Part shown: positions 41,366 through 53,319 of the stretch, one piece after another
Position numbering within the stretch: the stretch's first letter is position 1
How the letters are laid out: every line of letters starts with the position of its first letter
Source: Metaphire vulgaris
Taxonomy: Eukaryota; Annelida; Clitellata; Crassiclitellata; Megascolecidae
Reading direction: 5' to 3'
Length of the DNA stretch: 64,000 nucleotides
NCBI GenBank assembly: GCA_018105865.1
Contig: CM030868.1
Location: 4,012,531 to 4,076,530 of the forward strand
Notes under the pieces: model-generated
Seen by the model: only the letters and a program-made list of their open reading frames with translations
The model's database searches: none
Told to the model about the DNA's origin: nothing
Program-made: the position numbers and the translations under genes

Positions 41366-41698
41366 GTCATTCGTTTTATACTTTCGATTCGCTCAGCGCA
41401 GCTTTTGAAGCAGTAACAGTTTCTAGACGGTCTCGAGCGACTTTGGCAAACAAAAGGAGCCCGTGAGAGCAAACAACGGTTGATTAGAAAACCCTGTAAA
41501 GTGCCGTCGTCAGTCTGGCGGAGAGGCGCGCAAGACGTGCTTCATTCGGTGTCACGCCGACAGTCTCTGACACTTGTCGTCACTTCTGTCAATAACGGCA
41601 AGAACTGGAATTTGGAAGGCGGGCTGACAGCCAACGCTGCTGCCGAAATTAGTTTTTTCCCTGAGGCTAGACTGCAGTCGACACGATCTAGGTAAAGA

Positions 41699-41702
<4 letters not shown>

Positions 41703-41743
<41 letters not shown>

Positions 41744-41782
41744 GAGGAGATCGAGAGAGAGAGATTTGGAGAGAGAGATAGG

Positions 41783-41823
<41 letters not shown>

Positions 41824-41889
41824 AGAGAGAGAGGAGAGAGAGAGAGAGAGAGAGATAGGAGATAGATAGACAGCCAACGTTGCCGAAAT

Positions 41890-41936
<47 letters not shown>

Positions 41937-41965
41937 GGAGATAGAGAGATAGAGAGAGAGAGAAG
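41703..41965. repeat. (GA)n microsatellite cluster
   Basis: Several long GA runs separated by short GATAG/GGAGA interruptions. A duplicated CAGCCAACG-TGCCGAAATTAG segment (about 41630 and 41870) shows that the array arose with local duplication. Confidence 0.9.
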
Positions 41966-42402
41966 AAAAAATATAGTTTCTAATTCGATCGACCGTCTCT
42001 TCTTTTTTTCGCATGCTGTGGCAGCCTCAGCAGTTTCTTCCACTCCTGTGGGGGCTGTCCATTAATTACGTAAACAAAATACGGGGAGCTACTAAGTCTG
42101 AAAATGTTTGGCAGTTGTTGATAGGAGGAGGGGAGGTCAAGAGAATTTGACGTCAACGATTATATTTTTACAAATGATCAGAAATAGGACATTTCACGTA
42201 ATACTATTTATTACAACGGAAAAAGGCATGACAAGCAACAAGAAAATTTATAATTACCGCCACATCTTGACACCTGATGATCAAAAAAGGGGGAAATGTC
42301 ATCATCACCGAAAAATAATAAGCTTCTAAACATTTCATGAGGACCGGTCACTGATCTTAGAGAGGGAGGGTAAAAAGCTTTTTACATAATTAATTATTGG
42401 TT

Positions 42403-42404
42403 AG

Positions 42405-42443
<39 letters not shown>

Positions 42444-42740
42444 CGACGACGTTTATGACTTTTATGACGATCGATGATGACAGTAGTCTTACATTTGCGT
42501 CACAAACCCAAAGGCAATCTTGGACAACGCACCTGAGCTAAGCACGTTTCTAGAGCTCATTGCGTCATCACGACACGACCAGCTTAATATGTTCGATCGC
42601 GTCCAATACGCAGCTGTATACGGTATTCTTATTCTTACGTTGCATGGCCTTATGCACCCGCTGATCCCCATTAGAAACTCATCTATTCGGGTGACCAGGC
42701 TGCCTAAATATTTTACTTCACGGAGAGGGTTCACCTGACA
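42403..42740 (-). pseudogene. Possible LINE fragment with (GAT)n tail
   Basis: The minus strand reads NPLREVKYLGSLVTRIDE, resembling the FKYLGS segment of LINE reverse transcriptases. A GAT microsatellite (42403-42443) lies on the 3' side, as at 39004. No catalytic motif is present. Confidence 0.35.
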
Positions 42741-42751
42741 AACCCTACAAC

Positions 42752-43248
42752 CAGGGGCGTAGACAGAAATTTGATTTGAGCAGTATAAAATTGGGGGTAC
42801 GGATTGCTGAAGTCTAATGCGAAAGCTGAAGTCTCATTACTTTACCCTGCGACTCCAATGCTAGGAGCGCCTCTGAGTAGAAATAGAAGAGGCGCTATAC
42901 AAATGTCACATTACATTACATTACATTACATTATATTACAACGTTTGCTAAAGAGCTGAAAACGCATTTGTTCACCATATCGTATAGTTGACTGTTTGAC
43001 TGTACAGCGCTTTTGGTTTTGGCCGATGGCCATGTTACGGCGCTTCACAAATCGTCGAATAATAATAATAATATATATAATTTTTCGTAGAATGTATTTG
43101 TTATTTCATTTATATTACAGTGTATATATAGGCCTATATATTATATACTGTATATATATATTATATATATAGGCCTACTGTATTATATATACAGTACACT
43201 GATTGTTGTGGGGGTATATATACCGATATGCCCCGTCGCTACGCCCTG
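42752..43248. mobile_element. CAGGGGCGTAG-family element (hAT-like), probably with internal insertion
   Basis: Begins CAGGGGCGTAGACAG and ends CCCCGTCGCTACGCCCTG. The flanks CCTACAAC and CCTGTAAC agree at 6 of 8 bases. A shorter relative is at 60431-60607. Confidence 0.6.
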
Positions 43249-43547
43249 CCTGTAACTGCAAGCACCGCAGGACTGGCGAACTAAGAAGTCCAGAAACTGG
43301 GGTAAATCATAAACAAATAATATGATGTCAGATAAACAAAAATGATGTGGAGTAGGCTAATGCAAATGCAGTGTTTTGTATAGCGTAAACATACGAGATG
43401 AAAAAGTGAGGGGTGACTCCTATAAGTCTTCCCCGCTTCTATGGGAGCCTCTCAAAAAGTGGGGTGCGATGGGGCTCGCACCTGGAGGTCTAACAGAAGT
43501 TTACGCCTATGGAGAGAAGATGCTTCGACAGCCATGTGGGGTCAACG

Positions 43548-43761
43548 CAGGGCCGGATTAAGGTCCGAGTGGGCCTGGGGCTGAGAAGTAAGAAAAAGGT
43601 AGTCGCTTCCATAATTTGAAAATTGCCCCTTGTAAAATTTCCCGCCGCTAAGCTTCACTGAAAATCTCTGACAAGCAAAAAAGAGGTCGTCGCTTGAAAA
43701 ACGGTGGGCCTATTTTCTATGATGGGCCTGTGGTTTCAGCCCCCGCCTTAATATGGCCCTG
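43548..43761. mobile_element. Non-autonomous hAT-type element (CAGGGCCGGATTAAGG ends)
   Basis: The 214 bp element begins CAGGGCCGGATTAAGG and ends CCTTAATATGGCCCTG. It is flanked by GGTCAACG and GGTCTACG, 7 of 8 identical. It contains TCTGACAAGCAAAAAAGAGG at about 43667, the inverse of the shared CTTTTTTGCTTGTCA block. Confidence 0.78.
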
Positions 43762-44193
43762 GGTCTACGTGAAAAAAAACAGAATAGGCGCATACATGTA
43801 GTAAGATGTTTGCATGCAGAGGTTAAATAAGCGAGAAATCGAATGCAGCAGATTCCATCTGCAAAGTGACCATCTGCAATGCAAACATGCATGCGGATGG
43901 CGTTTTGAGATGAACAGCTTAAAGGCGGATTTATTTCAACCTCTCAGGAAAATGGCTTTTTACTGGAGAGGAGATCAACGCCACGGAAGAAAGAGAGAGA
44001 GGGGAGAGGGAGATACAGACAGACAGGCACAGAGGCAGAGACAGAGACAAGGACAGAGTGTGTGCTGGCGAATATTTGAAGAGCAGTAGAAGAGACATAG
44101 AAAGGCAAAATGGTAAAAATATATTATAATTTATAATAACCATTTGCATATTAAATTATTTATACAATACAATATTCAGTATATATAATTATA

Positions 44194-44196
<3 letters not shown>

Positions 44197-44245
<49 letters not shown>

Positions 44246-44465
44246 CAGACAGACAGATACAGAAAAAGAGAGATATGTAGGCAGATAAATGGATGGGCGA
44301 ATAGACAAATGGAAGGACGGACTGACAGACAGACAGACAAATAGATCGGTGGATTGATAGATTGATAGATTGATAGATAGATTGATAGATACAAGTAGAC
44401 ATAAAGAACAGACAATACAGAGGGAGAGACAGACAGACAGACAGGCAGACAGACAGACAGACAGA
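44197..44465. repeat. (AT)n followed by GACA/GATA-rich microsatellite
   Basis: A pure AT run (44197-44241), then irregular GACA, GATA and GATT units to about 44465. Confidence 0.9.
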
Positions 44466-44818
44466 GCAAATGTCGTCAAGCAACAACAGTTTTCAGTTCC
44501 TTCTAAATATTTGTATCATATTAAAAAATTGTACGTAAAGCAATTTTTCTGGATCATTTTCTAACCCCCTCCCCCGCCACTCCCCCGCCCGCCCACTTTA
44601 TTGTCAAGTTGCGACGCTGTGTCATCGCAGATCTTCATCTTTTCTCTTCATCCTCCTCCTCCTCCTCCTCCCTCTCCCTCTCAGCTAAGGAGTAAGTGAC
44701 CGACTCCTTGTCATCTTGGCCTGGTTTTCCACAATCGGAAACGATGAGATTACGGGTTGAGTCCAAGAACACCAAGTTCAGTAAATAAAACAAATGTTGT
44801 TCCGACGTCTGACATTTT

Positions 44819-45021
44819 GCAGTGGTGGCTTCATATGGGGATCGGGGGGGGGGGGTGGCGTGCTCCCTATTGAATGCCCGACCCCCAGTGGCCCTCTGCT
44901 GGGACCCTATACTTACTACAACATATGCCCATCAACAAATGGTTAACCCCCAATGCTTAGAAGTTACCACCCCAACGCCTCCCCCTCCCTCCCACTTTCC
45001 AAATCCTGGAGCCGCCACTGG
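44819..45021. mobile_element. CAGTGGCGGCTCC-family element
   Basis: Begins CAGTGGTGGCTTCATATGGG and ends TGGAGCCGCCACTG. The flanking octamers are diverged, so this is probably an older copy. Confidence 0.75.
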
Positions 45022-45404
45022 ACAGTTGACTGCATGCTATCCATCGGAGTCCAAGCGACATTCGTCTTTTAAATTCTGCGCGTTTGGTCCACAAAACGGA
45101 GATATTTTAACGCGGACCGAACTAATAGCCAAAGGAGACTCGAATGTCCCCGAGACGTCACCGTTTGCCTGACATCCGCGCACTCAAAGCCTTTTGCCCA
45201 ACGGAGCTTAGAAAAACAGAGGACTTACCGGTTACTCTCTGAGCACTTAAGCGGTCACATCTACTTTAACTATGCTATTTTGCACGACTTTCAAGCGATC
45301 AATAATTAATATTCAGATTCTCTTTGACAAACTAATAAGCAAGCAAGTAAGTAAAAGCTCGCGAATTTATGTAGCGCAGTCAATAGCGCCTTACGTTGAA
45401 GATT

Positions 45405-45597
45405 ACAGTAGAGCTTCGTTATAACGGACTTGATATTAACGTACTGTATATCCAGTTATAACGTACCGAAATGTACGGTCCCCGGGTCCCGTGTGATGCG
45501 ATACCGTATCGGATGGTATCGGATATAACTTACCTAGAATGTAGCGTACTACATCTTGCAGACCCGCTAAGTACGTTATAACGAAGTCCTACTGTAT
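45405..45597. mobile_element. TTCGTTATAACG-family element (Tigger/pogo-like)
   Basis: Begins ACAGTAGAGCTTCGTTATAACG and ends CGTTATAACGAAGTCCTACTGTA. The near-perfect inverted termini and TA borders make it the clearest copy. Confidence 0.82.
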
Positions 45598-46387
45598 TTA
45601 GGTTTATAGTAATGTTAATATGTTAAGGTGACACAGAGCGTTTTGATTGATGTATAGTTGTAGGCTATATGTATGCATTTTCAGTACAGTCACTAACTGC
45701 ACTGCGCCCCAACAGTTAATTCGACTCATATTTATCTTTTAGATCCGGTCTTGAAATGTATCCGTTTAGTCGGACCCATCTATCTGTCATGGATTGCTCC
45801 CGACTGAGATCTGACTGGCCTTTCCCACTTGAACTGGCTATTAGTCAGTTTTACTATAGTGGCGCCACAGACGTTGAATGAAGAAGAATGCTCGGATTGA
45901 TTAACATTCAAAGGTGACATGGCTGAAACGTTAAAACATTTCTACGCAGGCCTACAAAATAAGAAAAAACAAATAAAATAAAAGTATTTTACGCTTAAAA
46001 TTAAAGCACAGATACTTGTTAGTCTTATACTGTACTTAGGACTGCATGTACTAGAAATAATTTTTAAGAAATAAAGGATATTTCAACTGAACTCGCAGAC
46101 TGCAGAAGAGACGTTTATTCTATTAATTTTTTTCTGAAAAAGCGATTTAAGTGGTTTTGCGTTAAAGCAAATTAACTGGTTTTTCCGGGATGCACTTTTG
46201 TCACGCCCTTGAGACTTCACAGCTGACAGCTTCTTGGCGCTGCGAAAGCGTTTAGAATTTCCCGGATAATCATAGACTTTGCTTCTTAACGAAACCCAAA
46301 TGGAGTCGCTGTGGATATTTTTAGTCAAACGACATTTGAAAAGCCGATTAAAGCCCGAGCGGAATTTCGGACAAACCGTCGCACTTA

Positions 46388-46461
<74 letters not shown>
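46388..46461. repeat. (AAT)n microsatellite
   Basis: A pure AAT run. Confidence 0.95.
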
Positions 46462-46504
46462 GCTTTGACGCTTTTTTGCCTCTGAGGTTATCGCCAATCA
46501 TGTG

Positions 46505-46627
46505 ACATTTCGTGAGTGAGAGAGCGAGTGAGCGAATGAGTGAGTGAGTGAGCGAATGAGTGAGTGAGTGAGCGAATGAGTGAGTGAGTGAGCGAATGAG
46601 TGAGTGAGTGAGCGAATGAGTGAGTGG
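46505..46627. repeat. Minisatellite of GAGTGAGTGAGCGAAT units
   Basis: A ~20 bp unit (GAGTGAGTGAGTGAGCGAAT) repeated about six times with little divergence. Confidence 0.92.
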
Positions 46628-47463
46628 CACGCCATAATTGGCGTCCCAGTCATTCGCAGACGAGACCGGAAGTTTATCGCCAAGATCAGTCGAGGGAAAA
46701 TCTCCGTCACGCGCACCGGAAAGAGGCAGTCCATTTTCAGAACGAGGCGAAGACGGCATCCTTTTATCTGATCGAATCTGCGTCATCTCTTATCGTAGTT
46801 ATCTTGCACAGCCATTCGCCTTCTATGACTGTCGGGCTTGAACCGCCAGGTAATTCGGAGGCTGACAGTTCTCACTGGCCAACGGCTAGCTGAGCGCTGG
46901 TTCTGTTACGATTCCTCCCCATCGACACCATGATCGATTCATCGACCATCGATTCATCGACCATCGATTCATCATTCATAAAGTAGAAGAAACACTTGCG
47001 AGGACCTTTTTTTGCTCGTCAGCACCATATGAAGAGAGAGTTGAGGGGTGCCGAAAACGATGTGAGGACCTTTTTTGCTTGTCAGTTGTTAGGGGCGCCA
47101 ACGTACACTTTGTATCCCGGCGCCGAATACCCTAGATACGCCTCTGTCGATACGCAATGGATATTGGTTAGTCGAGACCTGTCAGCTTCCGGCACTCTAG
47201 AAGTTCGGGTGTGATATTTACGGAATGCAATGACATAGCATTAGGTGTATTGATGGTTGGAATAGAGACCAAAGTCAAAGCTGTTCTTCATTTTCGCTTT
47301 ATTTCGGCAAAATCTGAAACCAGGAAGCATCAAGTGCTAAAAATAGAGCGTCTTCTCAAATCGATAACGGGTCCAATCGTGTTGATATTTTTATCAGAAA
47401 ATCAGATTAGACTAACGTAGGCAAACGGTGATTAAGCAGAGGACCAGATTATCGGTAGAATAA

Positions 47464-47580
47464 TACAGTAGAACTTCGTTATAACGCACTTGGTTATAGC
47501 GTATACTCGGTTATAAAGTACCGCAACGTATGGTCCCGTGTGATTCGCTACCGTATTTGATGGCATTGGATATACTGCCA

Positions 47581-47651
<71 letters not shown>

Positions 47652-47703
47652 TGCCATCATCATCATCATTGCCATCATCATCATAATCATCATCATCATA
47701 ATC

Positions 47704-47768
<65 letters not shown>

Positions 47769-47994
47769 TGCCATCATCATCAGGAAGTCTTTAGGTCCAC
47801 GTAGAAATACAGAAGAGCCTCGTTATAACGCACTTAACGGTTCGGTAAAATTTTTGTACGCTACATCCGAAGTACGTTATATCCAATACCATCCAATACG
47901 GTAGCGCATCACACGGAACCGTACACTGCGGTAGGCCTACTTTATAACTGAGGATACATTATAACCGAGTCCGTTATAACGAAGTTCTACTGTA
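47464..47994. mobile_element. Two TTCGTTATAACG-family segments flanking a large (CAT)n array
   Basis: A left segment (47464-47580) begins TACAGTAGAACTTCGTTATA. A ~200 bp CAT microsatellite (47582-47790) follows. A second family copy (about 47808-47994) ends CGTTATAACGAAGTTCTACTG. This may be one copy disrupted by array growth plus another adjacent copy. Confidence 0.7.
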
Positions 47995-48604
47995 GGTCTC
48001 TCTCTCTCTCTCATCCCACTCTTTTCCTTCTTCTTTTGCCTCCCCTCCTCCATCTCCTCTTCTTTCTCATCCTCCTCTTCCTCATCCTCTTCCGATGACG
48101 TATGAAGTTCAAATCGCTTTCTTATGGGATATCGCACCTACCATCCGCCCTCCTCTATAATCTACTTACTTACTTACCGGCGACGGTCAACCCTGTCGTC
48201 GTCGTCGCCAACGTACTTCCGGTTAATTTATGTAGCGCGTTTCCTTATTTTCCAGTTGCGGAAAGAGTTTTTTTTCGGCGGCGCAAGAACCAGCTTCCGT
48301 AATTTACAAGACAATCCGGCAATTTGTTGCGAAGGGCCTTAGACGTTTATCCCATACGCTGACCATAAACGAGAGATAGATAGTGACCGTAAAATGACCG
48401 TTAAATGACCACAATGCCGTCACTTGCAATACAAACGAGGTGGTTTCTATAGTGGAACTCCTGGCCACCGCTTTTCCACGGGTCTAAAGACCCCGAGAAA
48501 TTTAGCTTCACGACCGCGTTTGCTATATACGCCGGGCAATGCAATAACCCGAGATTCTGTACAACGTTCAGGTTTTAAGGAAATGTCAAGCCGTGCTACA
48601 CTTA

Positions 48605-48680
48605 CAGGGGTGGCGCAAAAAACCGGACTAGACACATTAGGTTTGGCATTTAATATAGTCCGGTTTTTTGCGCCACCCTG
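48605..48680. mobile_element. 76 bp mariner-like hairpin element flanked by TA
   Basis: Begins CAGGGGTGGCGCAAAAAACC and ends GGTTTTTTGCGCCACCCTG. The arms pair for about 27 bases. TA borders it on both sides (48603-48604 and 48681-48682), as expected for Tc1/mariner insertion. Confidence 0.85.
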
Positions 48681-48894
48681 TACATGTACTTTACGGCTGG
48701 ATCCTTGTACTTGTGTATATTTTACAAGACCCTATTTATAATGCCAGGGACGGGTGGGGGGAGTGTTCGAAATGGCAGCTAGGCACCAAAGGAGAGACGA
48801 AGACCCGTTTTGATTGTTAGCAGCGCAACGGGAAAAAATAATGAGAAGAGGCAAACACAGAATTGGGCCACAAACAATCGAGACAGTCAGACAA

Positions 48895-49374
48895 ACAGAC
48901 AGACAGACAGACATGAGGACAAGAAGATAGACAGACAGGAAGGCAGACGGGAGGACAGACAGACAGACAGACAGACAAGAAGACAGACGGATAAGAAGAC
49001 GGACAAAAATACAGATAGACAAAAAGACAGGTAGACAGACAGACAGACAGACATGAGGACAAGAAGATAGACAGACAGGAAGGCAGACGGGAGGACAGAC
49101 AGACAGACAGACAAGAAGACAGACGGATAAGAAGACGGACAAAAATACAGATAGACAAGAAGACAGGTAGACAGACAGACAGACAGACAGACATGAGGAC
49201 AAGAAGATAGACAGACAGGAAGGCAGACAGGAGGACAGACAGACAGACAAGAAGACAGAAGGACAAGAAGACGGACAAGAATACAGATAAGCAAGAAGAC
49301 AGGTAGACAGACAGGCAGACATGAGGACAAGAAGATAGACAGACAGGAAGGCAGACAGGAAGGCAGACAGGAGA

Positions 49375-49412
<38 letters not shown>

Positions 49413-49500
49413 AAACAGACGGACAAGAATACAGATAGACAAGAAGACAGGTAGACAGACAAATAGACAGGCAGACAGAGAGACGGACAAGATGGCAGAG
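48895..49500. repeat. GACA-based minisatellite with higher-order repeat
   Basis: Short GACAGACA units are organised into a ~150 bp higher-order unit containing ATGAGGACAAGAAGATAGAC and GACAGGAAGGCAGAC. About four units are present. The long frames across it (for example minus 48817-49638) are repeat translations. Confidence 0.9.
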
Positions 49501-49549
49501 ACAGAAAGACAAACAGACGCAAGGAAAGTCCTCTCTAACTTGTCCCAAA

Positions 49550-49980
49550 TTGCAATTTCGAATGAAGTCGTTCTTTGCTTCGATCGTTTTCCGCCTGTTT
49601 TCGAGTGGACGGCTAAGGGTTCGCAGCCTTCGGAACAAGATTATTGCGTGTTTATGACGCCGGGCGTCGAAACGAACCGGGTCAAAAGGTCACGGAACAT
49701 AAAATCCTACGTCAAGTAGGATCCGTTTCGACAAACAGCGCTCCTCGACCGCCGCGGAAAGCCGCGTTGACATCGGAAATCGAGGTCGCCGCCGCCGCCG
49801 CCGCCGCGCGCATTGCGTCCGGGGCTGGACTCCCGGATCTTTACCCACCGGACCCCAAGGTCGTACGGTGGCGATGTCCGCCATCTGCGCCTAGTTTTAC
49901 GCTGCAAGGTCGTCCGTCTGCAAGATCGGGTCGGGTCGGGTCGCCTTTTCAAACGCAGAGACCCTCGGACTGACAACGTG
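49550..49980. other. CpG-rich unique-looking patch with GCC run
   Basis: This stretch is markedly richer in CpG than its surroundings, contains a GCC run at about 49788-49808, and lacks element signatures. It could be a promoter, an enhancer or an untranslated exon of a gene outside the readable set. I cannot support a protein here. Confidence 0.35.
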
Positions 49981-51257
49981 GCGTATAGAGGCGAACAAAA
50001 TGACTATCAATCAGTGTGTCCATGTTTTTGCTTTTAGACCTACTTAATTTCTAACGCAGTACTGGAACACATCAAAATTTGGTAATGTGACAATGGTATG
50101 CATAAAAATGATGCATACTAATTAGCCCTGAACACCCCCAAACGGAGAAGTACATGTCACCCCAACTTATATTTATATTCTCCGATGACCTTTTTTGCTT
50201 GTCAAGGTTTTTTGAGATTTGATAAGGTTTGCTTTTTTTGTTTTTTTATTTGCTTGTCAGCCTTTTTCAGCAGAGACTTCCAAATTCCGACACCACCAAA
50301 TTTTCCCGAAACCCCCCTCCCCCCACAAATTCACAATCATAGAAATAACCCTGGTGGGGGTGCGATTCGTCGCCTCTCCTCTCATTTCCACCCCTCCGCC
50401 CGACGGATGTTTGTCTTCTGCTGGGGTCACTGACAGCTCACTTCCAAGTGCAGTGCGAGAGAAGGAGGAGGAGGGGGAGGTGGTGGTGGCGGTGACCGTA
50501 CGTAGGCCTAGTGGTGGTCAAATCAAATCAAAATCATTTTATTTAATATCGGAGGGAAAAATCGCGAAACCTATAGAAAGCAATAAAAAAATTCGTAGGC
50601 CTACAGTAGGAATACATGATTAATGTTTAAAATAAAAGCGAGGTGCAAATACAGTAAAGTGGTGGTGATGATGATGGTAGTAATGGTGCTGGTGGTGGTG
50701 GTAGTGGTGGTGGAAGAAATTTGAAGATATTGAAAGGGAAAAAAGCGCGCACCTGCCTGTCTAGTGACTGGCTCCATTACAGTAGGTGAAAGACAAAAGA
50801 CTCGATACGCTCACATCACGCACAGGGGCATCATACCTTGCGGCAATAGTAGCATCAGCAGCAGCAGCAGCAGCAGCAGGTGAAACTGAAGGCGTTTATC
50901 AGTGCACGTGATAACGACGACGACTATGCTGCGATGATGATGGTAAAAATACGACAAAGGAAATGAGATCTCGTCGCTTAGTTTCATTCGAACGTCGCCG
51001 GGTACCCAGTGTTGTTGCCGCCGGTGTGATTATTTCGTTTTCATGTTAAGACCAGGGCGCGATTTGTAAGAGGGAAGGGGGATTTCCCCCTCACCCCCCA
51101 CTGCCCAACTGCATCCCCCTACTGCTACATCCCCCCACCACTACATCCCCCCACTGCTACACTTCCCAAACAACTACATCATCCGAAGCTCGACATACCC
51201 CCACTGCTCCAGGTCACAAATCGCACCCTGGTTAAGACTTTTATACGTCTCGAAGAC

Positions 51258-51576
51258 CAGTGGCGGTTTAACGTGGGGGATGAGTAGGGATGCATCCCCC
51301 CACCGGACTTCTGAACTTTTTTCGCTTGTGAAGTGCCTAATTTTCTGGGTAAAAGTTTAGTAAAACTACGGGGAAAACCTGCAGATGACCTTTTTGCTTG
51401 TCATTTTGTCAACCTATTTTTCGGTTAAAATGTAGTAAAATTAGGGGAAAATCTTTTTTGTTAGCCTTTTCCGGCAAAGTTTTAATTTTTTCCTTCTCTT
51501 TCATCCCCCACACCAACTTCCTATAAATTCATAACACCACCACCACCACCACCAAGAAATCCTGGAACCGCCACTG
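51258..51576. mobile_element. Non-autonomous hAT-type element (CAGTGGCGG ends) with exact 8 bp duplication
   Basis: The 319 bp element begins CAGTGGCGGTTTAACG and ends CTGGAACCGCCACTG. It is flanked by the exact 8-mer TCGAAGAC (51250-51257 and 51577-51584). It contains GACCTTTTTGCTTGTCA at about 51388. Confidence 0.88.
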
Positions 51577-52749
51577 TCGAAGACGTCTGTTTCCAAATAA
51601 TACGCTCGTCTTGCGCTGTTTACCCGAGATTTCCGCTTTACCTCGCTCAAAACTGTAAAGGGGATTCGAACAGTCAAATCTGTTCTGACCCTGTTTTAGA
51701 GCGAGTCCGTGTCAACGATCTTACTGTACTTTTCCAAAACAACGCGGGATCCGGAATCAGTCCAAGCGGACATTTGATTACGTCGATGATAACGTCGGAT
51801 CCACTCGGTTTCACGTTTCCCGTAACAACTCTTCTCGTCTTGCTGTGTGCATTTTCTTGATTTACTATGCACGCAATAAAATATAAATAAAATATTGAAT
51901 AAGGACTACACGCGAACGGAAATAAATGAGAATTTCTGACGATGTTTATGTAGTCCTGAGTTCAGTGTCGAAAATTTTGAAAACAACACAATTAAAAGAC
52001 AATTATAGCCTACGCCGGTTTCACGAAGGCAATGAATTCCGCGGAGACCGTTGAATTGGAAGCAACTATAGTCACTGCCACTGACAGTACAAGTACAGTT
52101 ACGACGGATATCAACAAAAGAGATTTCTGCCGAGCATCGAGAGCTGGTTCCTTGTATCACGAGTTTTATTGACGATAAAAATATTATAAAGTCAATTCTC
52201 TGTATGACTTTAACCAGTGGAAGGACTACTGTTACAGTAGCTGCGTAGATATGCAAAACGTTCAGCGGAATGATGAAACATTCGAATTAGAATCACATAT
52301 TCTTGATGTTCCTTCATCATTGCGTCAAATCGTGCAAGGATTGTCAATACTGTCCATTTTAATTTTATTTTATGGCGCTCGAAATGCGACACTTTTCCAA
52401 AGCCATTTCAAACCGCACGCTATAGGCCTACTGTACACAGTCTTTCAAAAATCTACTCTCCATCATACAAAATTTCAAAAAAGATCACAAAGTTTTGAAA
52501 CAAATCAACTATTGCGTAATTCCTATTCTCTCCTGTATGTGAACCAATCAGTCAATCAATTCTATAGCGCCACTATATAAATGATGCATCTAACATCAAC
52601 CGTTGTTATAGAATATGCAATAATAGCCTAATAATTATTAGGCCCTATAGAATGGTGACAAGGTTCGGAGAAAACGGGCAGTATTATCGGCGGGGGCTTC
52701 ATTCGCAGCTCGATGGGCCAAACAGGAACGGCTTATGACTAAATTTAAC

Positions 52750-53319
52750 CAGTGATGGGCAACTAGTTAACTAATTAGTTGCTAACTAAAAGTTTAACTA
52801 CTTTTTTAAAGTTAGCTTCATAGTTTAATTAAATATAAATAGCTCAGTTAAAATGATAGTTTAACTAAAAAAATTTAGTTGGTAACTAAATAGTTTAACT
52901 AAAAAATTTTAGTTGGTGATCCGAAATTACAGTACCTTTTTATTTATTCCTTTCTAGGTAATTTTTTTCATGACAACGATAACACCATATATCACTGATC
53001 TTGGTCAGAGACCAGTGTACTTTTACTTACTTACGATCTTTGATCTCGTTGGTAAGCGGGAAATGCAATGATTAATTAATTCAATGGTCCATTGACTGAC
53101 GTGTTGATGCTGTCAGCATCGTCTATGTTTTGAATTGTTTTCATGAACACATACTTGATACAATAGTTGTAAAATTAGTTGCAAAAAGTTTAACTATATT
53201 TTTTTAGTTTAGTTAACTATTTTAGAAAGTTAGTTAGCAACTAAAAGTTTAACTACTTATTTTTAGTTGAAATTTAGTTATAGTTTAACTAATATTTTTT
53301 AGTTAGTTGCCCATCACTG
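52750..53319. mobile_element. 570 bp non-autonomous hAT element with exact 8 bp duplication
   Basis: Begins CAGTGATGGGCAACTAGTTA and ends TTAGTTGCCCATCACTG. The exact octamer AATTTAAC flanks both sides (52742-52749 and 53320-53327). The outer ~150 bases on each side are TTAACTA-rich inverted arms, and a ~250 bp unique-looking centre lies between them. There is no transposase open frame. Confidence 0.92.

Noticed and set aside
48732..49638. Long minus-strand open frames (211-273 residues) of Cys/Leu/Ser/Val repeats
   Set aside because: Pure translation of the GACA minisatellite in three frames; no family features.
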